From contig NC_079208.1 in the NCBI RefSeq assembly GCF_026745355.1, positions 24,376,946 through 24,440,945 of the forward strand: a stretch of DNA of 64,000 nucleotides, given 5' to 3'. This document shows, in pieces, positions 43,536 through 54,627 of the stretch (positions are counted from its first letter, which is position 1; each line of letters begins with the position of its first letter). The DNA comes from Beta vulgaris subsp. vulgaris. Taxonomy: Eukaryota > Streptophyta > Magnoliopsida > Caryophyllales > Amaranthaceae. Under the pieces are notes generated by a model. That model searched no databases and was not told the DNA's origin. It worked only from the letters and a program-made list of their open reading frames with translations. The position numbers and the translations under genes were made by a program.

Positions 43536-45134
43536 CACTAGGAGAAAAAAAAAGCGAGGGTTGCGTTTTCTTCAAAATGCAGCACTTCTTTCTTGTAGGG
43601 CTGCGGTTTTACAGAAAATCACAATCCTTTACAAGAAGGGTTGTGCTTGACTAAAAAACGCAGCCCTTCTTACGTATAAAAGGCTGCGTTTTTTAGTCAA
43701 GTGTAACCCTTTTTTGTGAAGGGTTGCGCTTCACTAAAAAACGCAGCCCTTCTTACTGCATAAAGGGCTACGTTTTTTTGATAAGCGCAGTCCTTTTTAG
43801 TGAAGGGCTGCGCTTGTCAAAAAAACGCAGCCCTTTATGGGTTTTTTTAAATAACTTTAATTTTAAAAGGAATTGTTAGGGCTTTAAGGGTTTCTCACAA
43901 AAAAATGAATCTCACGTTCCCCTTCTTCTCTCTCGTCTATCTCTTCTCTCTCACCATCCTCCCTTCTCTCAACACCACACCGCAGGCCAGCCCAGCCCTT
44001 CACTTAGCTTCGCCGACTTTTTCCTAACCATAAGATTGATACTTGTCGCTTGATTTCAGTTTGTTCGTTCGTTCTCTCTGTTTCACTCCACCACTCTCAG
44101 CACCGTTCTTCTTTGTCAACAACACTCTTTCTCTCTCCTCCGCTCTCTTTCTTATTCTTATTTTTCTCCATTGGAAGAGGAGAATTATGCCGATGATGCT
44201 GCGAAATCTGTCACTAATTTGTCAATGGATTCTAACCCTAATTCTCAAGAATCTGAAACTCATAGCAAAAAGTATACATACTTTCATTGAATTTTTTGTA
44301 CTAGTGAAGAGATGCAACCCTTCCGTTTTTGGTTAATGGGCCCGCCTAGCTTGCTTGTAGATATGAAAGGGGTAAGTTTTTGGGCCTTTACAGAAACAAC
44401 GCCCTTCTCCGTTCGTCTTCTCCGGCCATTTTTTTCATCGTCGCACTCTGGCAACGACAACAAGGATGGATTTTTCGTTTTTCAGATCTATAATTTCTTG
44501 ATCTTTGTTTTGATGAATTCATGTAATTTCAGATCTATAATTTCTCTCTTTTGTATTTTCGTTCGTTTTTTTTTTTGTTGTTTTTTTTTTTTTTTCATTT
44601 TTGTTCATTTTCGTTCATTTTTTTTTCATTTTCGTTCCTTTTTTTTCATTTCCATTCGTGAATGCAGATTTGTGGAAATTTTTGTGGAAAGTTTTTTTGA
44701 GTTTAGTGTAAGTATAGTCTTTTTGGAGATAGTGAAATGGGAGTTTGTGGAAAGTTCTATTTTTTGTAATGCAGATTCTTTTTATTTGAGTTTAGGGTAA
44801 ATATAGTGTTTTTGGTTTATTGGAATCTGTTAGTCCTGTTTCATCTGGGATATCAACAACATCTGGGATATCAACAACAACACGAATGAAATAAATATAA
44901 TCATGCTATTTTATAAAAAAAGTGAAAAAATTATTTTATTTTTTTTGGGTCAAAAGGGCTACGGTTATGGTCAAAACCGCAACCCTTTATACAAAAAAGG
45001 GCTGCGATTGAGGCCCGAAACCGCAGCCCTTCCAAATTTGGAAGGGCTGCGTTTTTGGGCCTCAACCGCAGCCCTTTAGTTTTAGTGAAGGGCTGCTAGC
45101 CAATAATGCAGCCCTTCCGTTTTTTCCACTAGTG
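43536..45134. mobile_element. Non-autonomous CACTA element in the Tat integrase gene
   Basis: The left end at 43536 is CACTAGGAGAAAAAAAAAGC and the right end at 45134 is GTTTTTTCCACTAGTG, inverted. The target duplication TTT is perfect (43533-43535 and 45135-45137). The element plus one TTT is 1,602 bases, and removing it rejoins the integrase frame exactly. Subterminal repeats of AGGGCTGCG and CGCAGCCCTT pack both ends (43,555-43,840 and 44,950-45,120). The centre has CT-rich and T-rich runs (44,080-44,160 and 44,560-44,650) and a tiny 22-codon frame starting MDSNPNSQES (44,225). That frame might be the start of a lost transposase or a captured gene. No transposase is seen. Confidence 0.92.
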
Positions 45135-45719
45135 TTTGATGTTGTTGCTCATCCCCAGGCGAATGGGCAGGTTGAAGCCTTCAACAAAATTTTATCAAGT
45201 GGCATAAAAAAGATGCTAGACAATGCTAAGGGGTTGTGGGTAGAAGAGTTACAGTTGGTTCTTTGGGCAATCAGAATAACAACCAAGAACTCAACTGGAG
45301 AAACTCCATTTATGCTCGTCTATGGCTTAGAAGCCGTCCTCCCCATCGAAATTGAAGAACCAACTCTTCGGGTCATGCTTTACTCAGAAGATGCCAACTG
45401 GGTTGCTCTTCGGGCAGCCTTGGATCAAGTTGTTGAAGTAAGGGGCAATGCTTTGCTAAGAATGCAACTATATAAATTGAGAATGGCTCGAGAGTTTCAG
45501 AAACGGGTGGCTAGGCGGCGACTGAAGAAGGGAGACCTCGTCCTGAGGAAAATGGAAGCAGTCGGCCGGGCCAAAGAAATCGGTAAGCTCACACCAAACT
45601 GGGAAGAGCCTTACAAGATAGTCCACCAAGTTCAGGGTGGCACCATTCGTCTAGAAGACATGGACAGTCGTTCTATTCCCCGGACGTGGAACTCAAACAC
45701 TTTGAAAAGATACATTTGA
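45135..45719 (+). pseudogene. Tat element integrase, C-terminal part
   Basis: This continues the integrase frame after the CACTA: AHPQANGQVEAFNKIL (with the catalytic Glu), then WVEELQLVLWAIRIT, GETPFMLVYGLEAVLPIE, and the C-terminal LKKGDLVLRK and LTPNWEEPYKIV, ending NTLKRYI at TGA. This 195-codon stretch is open and well kept. There is no chromodomain. The gene ends here. Confidence 0.88.
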
Positions 45720-46679
45720 TGTAACTGAAGAAGTGTAATCTCTTGCTAACTAAGTGCCATAAGCACATTAATTAAAAAGTAGAAATGTATATATGTATCT
45801 TGGCTCCCAGCCAAGCAAAATTCATATAATACAAATATACTTCCCTGTCATGATTGTCTCTTTGTTTTTTATGTATGCCTAATTATTTGTTCAAAGGTAC
45901 ATACAATCAGCCAAGCCGACATTCAAAACAGAACATCAAAACAAAAACACCTTCTATTAGGAGATCGGCCGACATGTCAAATTCCTAGAAAGGATAGCAC
46001 ATGACGAAGTCTTACAATTGGTTAGCTTAAAGAGTTAACATCTCCTAAACGAAGGCAACTGGAACTAGGACGATTTAGTAAAAGGGTCTTACTTTCCGTC
46101 CAAAGGCCATTCACTGAGATAACCACCTTAGTAGAGGAATAAGTTATTTCAAACTTTAACAAGGATGGACGGATTGCCACAATCTTAGTTATATCTTGCA
46201 TAAGTATACCATGGTCACTCCCCTTCTTAGATCAAAGAAAATTTATTAAAACATTTTCATCCAAGAAGGGGGCATACAGGCTAAATATACTACTGCAAAT
46301 AACCAAAACCTCCTTGTGCAGAGAAATATTGGTATAGATTTGGAAATAAAGTTCTGACGAACAACTTTTGAGTTTCAGGCCAAACAGTTTTTTAACTTAT
46401 ATCATTGTTCTTACAATTGGATTAAGTTGAGGATAATGGTATCATCGGCTAGAACAAGTTGATTATAAAGGCCGACCAGTTTGTTTACTTAGCATCATTA
46501 TTCTTATAATTGGATTAACTTAAGGATGATAACATCTTCGGCCGAAACAAGTTGATTATAAACGTCGCAAGGATAAAATTCTGAGGCAATAAGTGAAAAA
46601 AGAAACTCTTTTATAAAAGATCAAACGAAGAATACAACCTAGTCTAAAGATTACATCCTAGCTTGAAAAAGCTAAGTGT
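45720..46679 (+). other. Tat element 3' untranslated region with a tandem repeat
   Basis: This is non-coding sequence between pol and the antisense gene. Two copies of a unit of about 93 bp (about 46,384-46,469 and 46,477-46,562) share AATTGGATTAA, AAGGATGATA-like and ACAAGTTGATTATAAA words. Scattered CGGCC words match the composition of the element body. Confidence 0.65.
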
Positions 46680-48104
46680 CAGGAGGAGTGTTGGTATCAC
46701 CGGCCTGGGCTTCAGGGTCAGCATCTTCCTCTTCTTCCTCGTCGCCCGAAGACTCTTGAAAGATTGGAAGTTCCTTCCTAGCTAAGCTGGCTTTGTGAAG
46801 ACTTTCCTGAAAGTCTAGCCGACGAACATATCTTGGGATATCGTCCTCTTCGGCAGCATTTCAAAGGCCTTCACAGCCCAGGACCTTGAAGTATCAATCA
46901 CCTCATTCAGGACTTCCTTGGCCGATTCAAAAGCTTACTTACCCTCCTCTCTCAGCGGATGGTTATTGGCTCGAAGATAGCGGTTCTCTCTTTGGAGCTC
47001 CGTGGCCGCCAGCAAGGCTGAGTTTCTTTCGTCCTTGAGGGTCAGTTCCAAGGCAGCCTTTCGTCTAGAAGATCCGTCAGCCGGACCATGTATCTTTTGT
47101 TATTGGCCTCCATCTCGGTCGAGCGCTTCTCCCAAGCCACTCTGGACTGGCGGTGCAGTATTTCCTGCTCGGCCATGGAGAACTGAGCCTGGTCCGCCGC
47201 TTTGGTAGCGTCCCGGACGATTTGCTTGTTTTCCTTCCTGAGCAGTCTTGCCCAGTCCTCAGTAATTATGCTGCGAGAAAAGAGCTAAAAACGGAAGGAT
47301 GGAGATATGTTAGGACGGTCGCAAAAATAAGCAATATATACAAGTACAGAAATAATACTGCAAAAGAATAAGAATGTAGCTCAGCAGCTAGTTGGGACAT
47401 TTAGCCTACATACCCAGAAGAAGCTCCTCTCAAGCCTTTGATGTAGGCCTCCGGGAAGCATTTGAAGATCTCCTGTTTGAGCTTCTCACGTTCGGCCGAG
47501 GTCATCCTCGCGAAGGTCGCCAAGGACTCGTCGTCTGAAAGAGTGAAAGAAACGTCAGGAGCTACTTCAGCCGCCCCTTTGCCCCTATCTAAAAGATAAG
47601 ACTCGTCAGTATTCCTGACGGGCATAACCACGACCAGCTTGTTGGAAGGACTCATCGGATCCCCGCGAACGCGTAAAGTTCTAACTATGTTAGAGTAGTA
47701 AGACTCGATCACCAGAAGATTGGGAAGCCGGCCTATAAGGTTCGGGCATTTGAGATACCAGCTCCGGCTGGGTAGATGGTTTCTCTGTCTCTCCAGTCCC
47801 ATCCAAAAGAACAACCGCGTCCAGTTGCTCGGAAGTAAAAGGGAGAGTTGAGTCAAGTGGGCCGGCATAAGTAACCAAGGCCCTGTCCTCGGTAGTAGGG
47901 GAACTTCATCGGCCGAAAGAGGAATATCGACCTTTGGCAAAGAAGGCCGAGTGGGTTTTTTCTTCTTGGTCGTAAAGCCTTTTGATTTTTTGGGGGGACG
48001 GGCATCCCTCGGTTGATTTCCGGACGAGTACAGTGGGTTATAGGAAGTCGGCCAAGTGACCTATGGACGATTTCCTTCTTAAAGAAAGGGTTCTTCCAAA
48101 CGAA

Positions 48105-48163
<59 letters not shown>

Positions 48164-49605
48164 CTAAGTATTTACCAAAGTATCCGTCCTCTTTTCAGAG
48201 CCGGATTTGCTGTACTCTTTCTTGAGAGAATCAGTGAACCTGGACATGCTGATCTTACCCCTCCAAGATTTTTTTAGTGCAGCTCTGGCCGAATTTGTAT
48301 GAAAAGAAAGAGCATGATTAGGTTGATATAGTCATTAGACGAAAGCATTTACTCAGAAAAAATATCATTGTTATACCTCTAAACTCGGCCTGCCGCAAGC
48401 CGGCGGCGACCAAGAAGTTATCATGGTAAAACATCTTCTTAAAAGGGATCCAGTTGGACGGACCCTTAAAGGAGGAGTTATTGATGGAATACTCCGATAC
48501 TCTGAAGTATTTCATCATTTATTCGGCCAAAGTACTCTCCAGCTCTAGGTAGGACGTTGTTCATCCCGTGTTGGTGGTTGTGCGGCTAAAGTACAGATAC
48601 CGTCTTGCCACAACTTCATTAGGCGCCTGAACGAACAGGAATTATGCCTTCCAGGCAAGTATCTTGGACGTTTTGTCCCAAGATGTCAGGTAGCCCTGAC
48701 GATTGCATACGCTGAACCATGCACTGTCCACCGTCCTTGGAACCTTAGAGACGTATCGAATTTGGGAGAAGACGGCCAAGGAAGGGTCAACGTCTTTTAG
48801 CTCGCAAACGGCTAAGAAAGTTAGGATGTTTTGCCAAGAATTTGGGGCAATTTGGTTATGGCCAATGATGTAGTATTGAAGAAGGCGGCTAATAAAGGGA
48901 TGCAAGGGAAATCACAACTCGGCATCCAAACCCAGCCGATAAACAGCAAAATGGCCATAAGGAGCACTAAGTATAGTGTCCTCCCGGCCAGGAAGAACAA
49001 AACGATTCCTCAGCATAGGCATAGCCGAGGAAAAGTGTCTAAGGTCAGCGCCTACTCATCCTAGCCAACTATTGTCGGCCATGATCAATCCGAGGCCGGA
49101 TAAGGGACCCGGACAACATCTGATCTCGAAGGAAGTACTGGACGGCTCCTCTGAGGCGCTAGACGGACTAGAGGAGACCTCCACCTCGTTGGCCTCGTCC
49201 GTCGCCATATCTTGTCTGGACGGGCATGGTTCTAAAGACTCTTTGCTAAGACTTTCCTCCTAGACGCTTCCATGAGAAGGATTTTGGCTTGCTGGTCGGG
49301 CGCTTTGAACCTCGCGCTCCCCCGTCAGCAGGAATTCGTCCGGTTGATACCTCCATTTCTGAGCTGGAGGCCGGAAGGTTCACCCCTCGTCTAGTGCGAT
49401 TGTTTACTTGATGCGCGCAAGATTACCCTACACAGGTAAAGGCTGGGCCGTCTGACTTTGCCGTCCATGTCCAAAATAATAAAATGCATGGCCGGCCGAG
49501 ATAGGCCCAACTCTAGAATGTGCCGAAGAAGAAAGGCTCTCTGTTCTAGGGTCAAGACCAACCCTAGAGCTGCTGGGAATATTCGATGAAGAAGACAAAT
49601 TCATT
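46680..49605 (-). pseudogene. Antisense gene of the Tat element (PF04195-like N-part, coiled-coil C-part)
   Basis: On the strand opposite gag-pol a gene-like series runs from an ATG at about 49,605 (MNLSSSSNIPSSSRVGLDP). A middle part (about 48,920-48,360) reads FPLHPFISRLLQYYIIGHNQ, then PNSWQNILTFLAVCEL and ends KKMFYHDNFLVAAGLRQAEF before a GTATAAC donor-like site. This resembles the plant 'putative gypsy type transposon' domain (PF04195). A small exon with MSRFTDSLKKEYSKSGSEKR (about 48,250-48,180) follows, then acidic segments (47,880-47,700), ARMTSAEREKLKQEIFKCF (about 47,500) and a coiled-coil-like stretch (AADQAQFSMAEQEILHRQ, about 47,190). Stops and frame changes are frequent. Function unknown; extra antisense ORFs are known in Tat elements. 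Confidence 0.65.
48108..48161. repeat. (AT)n microsatellite, about 27 units
   Basis: An uninterrupted alternating A/T run of about 54 bases lies in a probable intron of the antisense gene, just after a donor-like GTAAATAC. It is likely to be length-polymorphic. Confidence 0.95.
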
Positions 49606-49807
49606 TTTCTTAAAAAATGTGAAAGTACAAGATAAGAAGTAAACAGAGGAAAAGGATACCTGTTGAAAGTGCTTGGACGAACGAAAAGGACGAGCTGGAC
49701 GAAACCTTGGACGAGTTGAAAGCACTTAGCCAGATTTTGGACAAAGACTCTTTCTCTCTCTAAATTTCAGTAAAAATGGGGCAGAGTCTCTCTCTCTAGA
49801 AAATCAG

Positions 49808-51989
49808 TAACACCCCGTAATTTTCACCCTTTATTTTTGGTGTTTGCTTATATTAAAATGATATTTTTTGTAAAAATAAATAACTTATTATTTAAATTAT
49901 TTTCGAATGTGTATTGAAAATGTGTATATATTTTTATGCGTTGTGATATATTTATATATATTTATTTTAAGTTGTTAGATATTTATTTTAAGTTGCTAAA
50001 TTAGTTTCGTTATTTATTTAGGCGTTTAGGATCCGATTTTATCGCGTAGCGTTTTTGTAACGTTGTTGGATCGACTTGGCTGATGAAATGTTGCATCCCA
50101 TGTGGCGTGTCATGCTGGCCGAAAATCAGCAATCATGGAGTGGAAGATGAAGAGTTTTGGTGGTTATTAAGCTAACCTTTGAATATCTTGTAACCTCTCA
50201 TTTAATCGCTCATTAACATTCTCCTAAACCCTTCATTTTTCCTTGACATAAAATTTTGATTTTCATTAAGAGAATTTCATCATCATTCTCATTTAACCCA
50301 CACCGTTTTCATGAAATGAAAGAGAGAAAAGGAAGAGGAAAAGAATAGAAACGATCCCAGTTTTTCCTGTCACACCTTGACAAAAATAATCGTAGCCGAC
50401 GATCTAACCATTGGATCGTCTGTAAATTTGGACAGACCGTTTATATTGTTCTTACCATATGGTCGGAATAGAGCAGTGCGAAATAAGAGTTTTCAACATT
50501 CAACAAGAAAATGTCGAGTGACTTGTTGCTACAATTATCGTTTATGGAGGAATTGGATTGCTCGCATATTTTTCGAATCCCTTTATACTTAGCTCTCTTC
50601 CCGATGTTCCAGGTAACTAGTAGTTATCTTAGAACAATAGTGATTAGGGTATTTTTTTCGGTATTAGAACAATTTGATATGAATGTACTTGATGGTTGCT
50701 GTAAGAATATTCTATATAGGAAAATAATTTTCGTCTGAGTTTTAGTATTTAATTGATTTATTTGTTATTTTGTGCATTTTTGGCTTATTTGCATAATAAT
50801 TATTAAACGAATGTTAAAATTGCTGAAACTATTTTTCGTGGATCATTTTATATGTGTAGTATGTATTTTATGCCTTAGAATATTTTTTACTACTGTTTAT
50901 AGGTTTATATAATTGATTTATTCCATTTTAAACCATTTAAGTCATGCAAAATAGCAAAATGTTATGTTAAAGAGCATATATATGAATGCCGACTACTCCC
51001 TTGTGTAATATTTTCTAACTTTAAAGCACACTTTTTTACTACAACATTCTATTATATAGAAAAGACAGTGAATGTGTTGAATATGAAAAATCTGATTAAT
51101 GAGACATAATAAGACAGACTATATACATAATATATGCACATAAATAGTTTATCGCAACATTAGCTATCAAGTCTCATTAGACTGACTATTTAGAGGGGGG
51201 CGACGAGGGGTCATGTGGGTCAATAAAGGGTGAGGTCAGTCTGAATATATGTAGGCAGGTCAAGTTCATCTATATCGCATCCAAACTGCGGGCATGGGTT
51301 GGATCATATCAAAGCAAGTGATTTTCTTTGAGCGGGTCAAGATTTAAGACTCTCATTGCATAGTGATCCTATAACGACTGTCGTATGAGTTGCATTGATG
51401 GTGATATCATCACCGCTTTTTCATAAGATATCTAAATATAATGGCTATAAAAGGAAACAAAAGCAATTTGAACTAACACCAATACTTGAATTCAGTATCA
51501 GATTGATTATGATTACAAAAATAGCTAATTATGGCATGAAATCCACAAGCAGAAGACATTGCAAAATTTCGATCTATATTCAACTGCATTAGTAAACTAC
51601 TCACAAGTAGCACAACGATAACAAACTATTACAGTTGCAATCACAAAGTGTTAAAAAATAGCTGATTGTAACAAGAAATCCACAAGCAGACAACATTTTA
51701 TATATAAATTTAATAATTTTTAAAATATCAATATAATAATTAAATAATTTAATTTTAAATTACCAATCTAAGAAACAAGAAAATTGATTTAATTAACAAA
51801 ATTTGAACAATAAAGCCAACAAAATCAATTTCTATATTTATTAGGAATAAGCAAGGACTTGAAAATTTAGAATTACCTGTAATGAAATTGTGAATTGTTA
51901 TGTAGTAGTCGGTTTCTCCCAAAACAATTTGCTAGGTAGACTAAAATTGCAAATTATGATGAATATTACGACGTTGTTTACTGTAATGA
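49808..51989. other. Unassigned AT-rich region, possible LTR fragment at its start
   Basis: It starts GTAACACCCCGTAATTTTC, close to the TGTAACACCCC start seen in many plant gypsy LTRs, so 49,808 to about 50,600 may be an LTR piece. The phrase CGATCTAACCATTGGATCGT (50,400) is a small palindrome-like word. A 41-bp direct repeat (AATAGCTAATTATGGCATGA-type) occurs at about 51,520 and 51,656. Otherwise nothing is recognised, and no coding frame is convincing. Confidence 0.35.
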
Positions 51990-51996
51990 AGGTTTC

Positions 51997-53183
51997 ATGA
52001 CTAATCAAGCTAAAGAGACTAGTGAGTTGAGAGAGAGCATAAAACAAATACAAGTTCGTAATAAAATGGTTGAAACTCAATTGGCTCAAATGGTGGGTTC
52101 TATGAAAAGTGCTTCGACTACCCAACTCCCTAGTCAAGGTGTAAATCGCAATGAACAAGCCCATGCTATAATCACTAGGAGTGGTAGACAATTGGGGCAT
52201 CTGTGTGTAAATGGGGGTAAGGCAATGAAATATGACAAACAATTGACCAATGCCTTGATTGAGGATGGAGATGAGAAAGATGATGACCCCCCTACACCAC
52301 CACCAAAAGCCAAAGATGATGAGCTAGTCACAAGCACTCCGCCTCCTTACGTAGCAAAACTCCTCTACCCAAGTAGGTTTGCTACTTCTAAGCTTGATGA
52401 TCAATTTGCTAAGTTCCTTGAGGTCTTGAAAAAGTTCCATGTTAATATCCCATTCATCGAAGGAATAAAACAAATGCCAACTGATGCTAAGTTCTTAAAA
52501 GTGATCCTATCCAAAAAGAGGGCCTTAGATAGTGTGGACACCATTAACTACACCAAGAGTCATAGTGCTATAATTCAAAACACGTTGTACACTAAGTTAA
52601 AGTATCCCGGTAATTTCGATATACCATGTGCTATTGGTGATATGACCATTGATCGACCTTTATATGAATTGGGGGCTAGTGTCAGCTTGATGCCACACTC
52701 CATTTGCAAAAGATTAAATGGAGGAGAAGTAAGCCAACCCACATATAACTTCAATTGGCCGATATATCGGTTTAGATGCCCATAGAAAAGTTATATATTT
52801 CCGTGGACTTTGTGGTGCTTGTAATGGATGAAGATCCAAATTTTCCAATCATCATAGGTAGACCATTATTAACTACAACGGGGGCGATTATTGCTGTTGA
52901 AAATGGCAAGTTAATATTTAGGGTAAGAGATGATAAGATTGAATTTAACCTCGTAAAAATCATGAAATGTCCACCATTTACGGATAATTGTTTTAGAGTT
53001 GAAACAACTAATTATGATGTGTGCCAACCCATGCATGCTTATGATTATGATTTTCTCGCTCTTGTATTGTTAAATGATGATGATTGTGGAAGTGATGAGG
53101 TGAAGTCAATAGTTGAGCTACCTGACTCCACCCCAACTCTTGAACCATTTAATGATGTGTTCTTTGCTCTTGATGAGAAATAG
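51997..53183 (+). pseudogene. Athila-like gag end and protease
   Basis: The gag end has ELRESIKQIQVRNKMVETQL and AIITRSGRQLG, then a Pro/Asp-rich linker. The region FATSKLDDQFAKFLEVLKK and SAIIQNTLYTKLKYPGNFDI leads to the protease site LYELGASVSLMPHS (about 52,660), where the catalytic Asp of D-L-G-A-S is Glu. After a frameshift or deletion near 52,775 come ISVDFVVLVMDEDPNFPIII and GRPLLTTTGAIIAVENGKL. The frame stops at 53,181. The enzyme would be inactive because of the Asp to Glu change and the missing segment. Confidence 0.82.
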
Positions 53184-53349
53184 GGGAAAAAGAGTTATTC
53201 ATAATTTGTTCCCTCAAACTAACAAAGGAAAAGGTTCTAGAGAGACAAACTCCTTCTCTCTCTAAACCAATGGAACGGTAACCTCCATTGGAATAGTAAC
53301 CTTCATTGTTTTTCTTCATTGTTCCTCTTGTTTTCTTCTCCATAATCCT

Positions 53350-54627
53350 GTGGTTGCCATGGCAAGGACCGCGAGAGCTCCGGTGAAGAATGGTCAGAAC
53401 CAGATGAAGCAGAAGGGCCCATCTTCTGGGAAGAGTAATCTGAAAATGAAATCGGTGGACGCTTTAATAGGAGTTTCGGCGTTGGATATAGATAATGAAA
53501 CAGAGATCATCCAGGAGGAGATTTTATCACCTCGTGCTTCATTACAAGAGTTGCAGAAACAATCTGAGGTTCGTGTACAGTTTTCGGACTGGTTGGAAAC
53601 GATTCATCGTGTTGAAGCTAATCAAGCTCCGGACCAGAGTAGAAGAATGGTTAGAACGGAAGGTATTGCTACTCTACCTATACTATTTTCTCTTGAATCG
53701 GTGGATAATGAGGTAACAAATGCTGAAAATACTTCAAAGAAGCTTATTAGGATTGAGATGAGTGATATTCAGCCTGAACTGGATTTCTGGAATTCTGCTA
53801 TTTACTGTTACATTGTAGGTGCAAACCCTCTTGTTTAGGTAGTTGAAGGTTTTGTTAGGCGGATATGGAGGAATTTAGGGGTGGATAAGGTTGCAATGGT
53901 CAAGAAAGGGATCTATATAGTGCCTTTTACCACAGTTGAAAGAAGAGATCAAGTGTTATCAGGAAACCCTGTGTTCTTTAATAATAAGCCTATAATGGTG
54001 AAAGCTTGGGATTCTACCATAGATATTGTGAAGGAGGATGTGAGAGTTCTGCCTATTTGGGTCCAAATGTCGTTGAATTTCAAATATTGGGGGGAGAATT
54101 GTCTCTTTAGGATTGCTAGTCAGGTGGGGAAGCCTATAAAAACTGACCAGGCAACAGCTAGAAGGGATAAGCTGCAGTATGCTAGAGTAATGCTGGAAGT
54201 GAAGGTGGATCAGGAATTTCCAGACACTATTGAGTTCATTAATGAGTGTGACACTATAGAACAGGTTGGTATTTTCTATGAATGGAAGCCAGTTCTCTGT
54301 ATATTGTGCAACATTATGGGTCATGCTCAAGAGCAGTGCCAAAAGCCTGTGGTGAGGACTGAATGGAGGAAGAAGGAGGTTAGACCTTAAGAAGAAGTAG
54401 TCCCTGCTAAAGATCCACCTCTTGAAAAGAATGTGGAATTTCAACCTGTTAAAAGGCCAGCTAGAAGAAGCTTAAGTGTAGCTCCAGGTCCAGTAGTGAA
54501 TAATGGTTTTGAGGTTCTAGTGTCACAAACACTGGATACTGAAGTTGCTGAAGTAGCAGTCTGTGTATTAAATGGGGATGAACAGGAGGATGAAGGGGGT
54601 GGAAATCCCCCTGATGCTCATGGATAG
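53350..54627 (+). pseudogene. LINE ORF1: DUF4283-like protein with zinc knuckle
   Basis: A single frame from ATG 53350 (a second ATG at 53359 is in frame) to TAG 54625-54627 is broken by stops at 53836-53838 (TAG) and 54388-54390 (TAA). The DUF4283-like domain covers about residues 130-280 with DIQPELDFWN, GVDKVAMVKKG, KPIMVKAWDS and LPIWVQMSLNFKYWG. The CCHC knuckle lies at about 54,298-54,345 (CILCNIMGHAQEQC). This RNA-binding ORF1 type is standard for this plant L1 group. It ends 8 bases into ORF2, so the two frames overlap. Confidence 0.88.

Larger units (their letters stand above)
37695..49807 (+). mobile_element. Ty3/gypsy retrotransposon, Tat lineage, 3' LTR missing
   Basis: Order: 5' LTR (37695-38333), primer-binding-type region, gag, protease, RT, RNase H plus an extra RNase H-like segment, and integrase split by a CACTA (43536-45134). 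A 3' region follows with a tandem repeat and an antisense gene. The order RT before integrase makes it Ty3/gypsy. The second RNase H-like segment, the absence of a chromodomain and the extra antisense gene between pol and the 3' end fit the Tat lineage. No second LTR is found; element-like sequence stops at about 49,807. Many premature stops are TAG or TGA at sites where CAG or CGA is expected. Confidence 0.85.

Noticed and set aside
43535..45134. Integrase frame reading HFH into the CACTA as a natural C-terminus
   Set aside because: Removing the CACTA and one TTT restores the standard integrase sequence, so the short tail is an insertion artefact.
47690..47878. Alternative frame (VTYAGPLDSTLPFTSEQLDA) as a separate gene
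   Set aside because: It overlaps the antisense Tat gene and most likely represents the true frame after a frameshift, not an independent gene.
49808..50600. 3' LTR of the Tat element
   Set aside because: It does not begin TGTTAC and shares no visible sequence with the 5' LTR at 37695-38333.
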